Source: Actinomycetota bacterium (lineage in GTDB: Bacteria; Actinomycetota; Actinomycetes; Actinomycetales; Microbacteriaceae). From it: a stretch of 5,144 nucleotides of DNA. Within the stretch, counting starts at the first letter, position 1. Each line of letters opens with the position of its first letter. The notes beneath the pieces are model-generated. The model made no database searches. It was not told the DNA's origin and worked only from the letters and a program-made list of their open reading frames with translations. Both the position numbers and the translations under genes were made by a program. The stretch covers positions 1 to 5,144 of the forward strand of contig WLDR01000111.1 of assembly GCA_009704705.1 (NCBI GenBank), read 5' to 3'. Positions 5,130 to 5,144 of this stretch are shown here, piece after piece.

Positions 5130-5144
5130 ACGACGCTCTTCCGA
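5130..5144 (+). other. Illumina adapter sequence at the window end
   Basis: The last 15 bases, ACGACGCTCTTCCGA, are identical to the internal part of the Illumina TruSeq P5-side adapter, which in the original continues with TCT. The bases before it (from 5123) also match the preceding adapter bases if two single-base gaps are allowed. This is not genomic sequence. Coordinates left of 5123 may be genuine. Confidence 0.88.

Overview
The window looks like DNA from a planktonic, Microbacteriaceae-like actinobacterium, joined at its right side to DNA that may have another origin. The actinobacterial assignment is an inference. It rests on a light-driven proton-pump rhodopsin, a TadC-type pilus protein, a TAP-like alpha/beta-hydrolase lipoprotein of a kind common in Actinobacteria, and moderate GC content. 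I could not search a database.

Layout of the main part: everything from position 1 to about 4405 reads on the minus strand, so transcription runs right to left. In that order come the C-terminal half of a TadC-like pilus platform protein, a secreted protein with three Ig-like repeats and one C-terminal membrane anchor, a microbial rhodopsin with its own promoter and a strong UUCG-loop terminator, a 284-base spacer, and a secreted TAP-like peptidase lipoprotein cut off by the window start. The spacer holds a short ORF with a good ribosome binding site; it looks like the broken-off N-terminus of a small pilus-related protein.

Layout of the right end: from about 4406 to 5074 the plus strand encodes the C-terminal 222 residues of a RecD2-type helicase. 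The tadC fragment and the recD fragment both lose their N-terminal parts at the same point (about 4400-4420) and point away from each other. Third-position base use also changes there. The last 15 bases are identical to part of the standard Illumina adapter. Together this suggests that the right end is at least partly a library or assembly artefact, and that the tadC/recD junction should not be trusted as real synteny.

Biology: the rhodopsin carries the D-T-E proton-pump residues and the retinal lysine, and is predicted to absorb green light. It has Met where proteorhodopsin has its counterion His, and Phe where xanthorhodopsin has the antenna-fenestration Gly. Its promoter, terminator and codon use fit a strongly expressed single-gene unit. 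No retinal or carotenoid synthesis gene is present here. The Ig-repeat protein next to a Tad pilus gene suggests a surface or adhesion function. I found no CRISPR array, RNA gene, transposase or evident new defence system.
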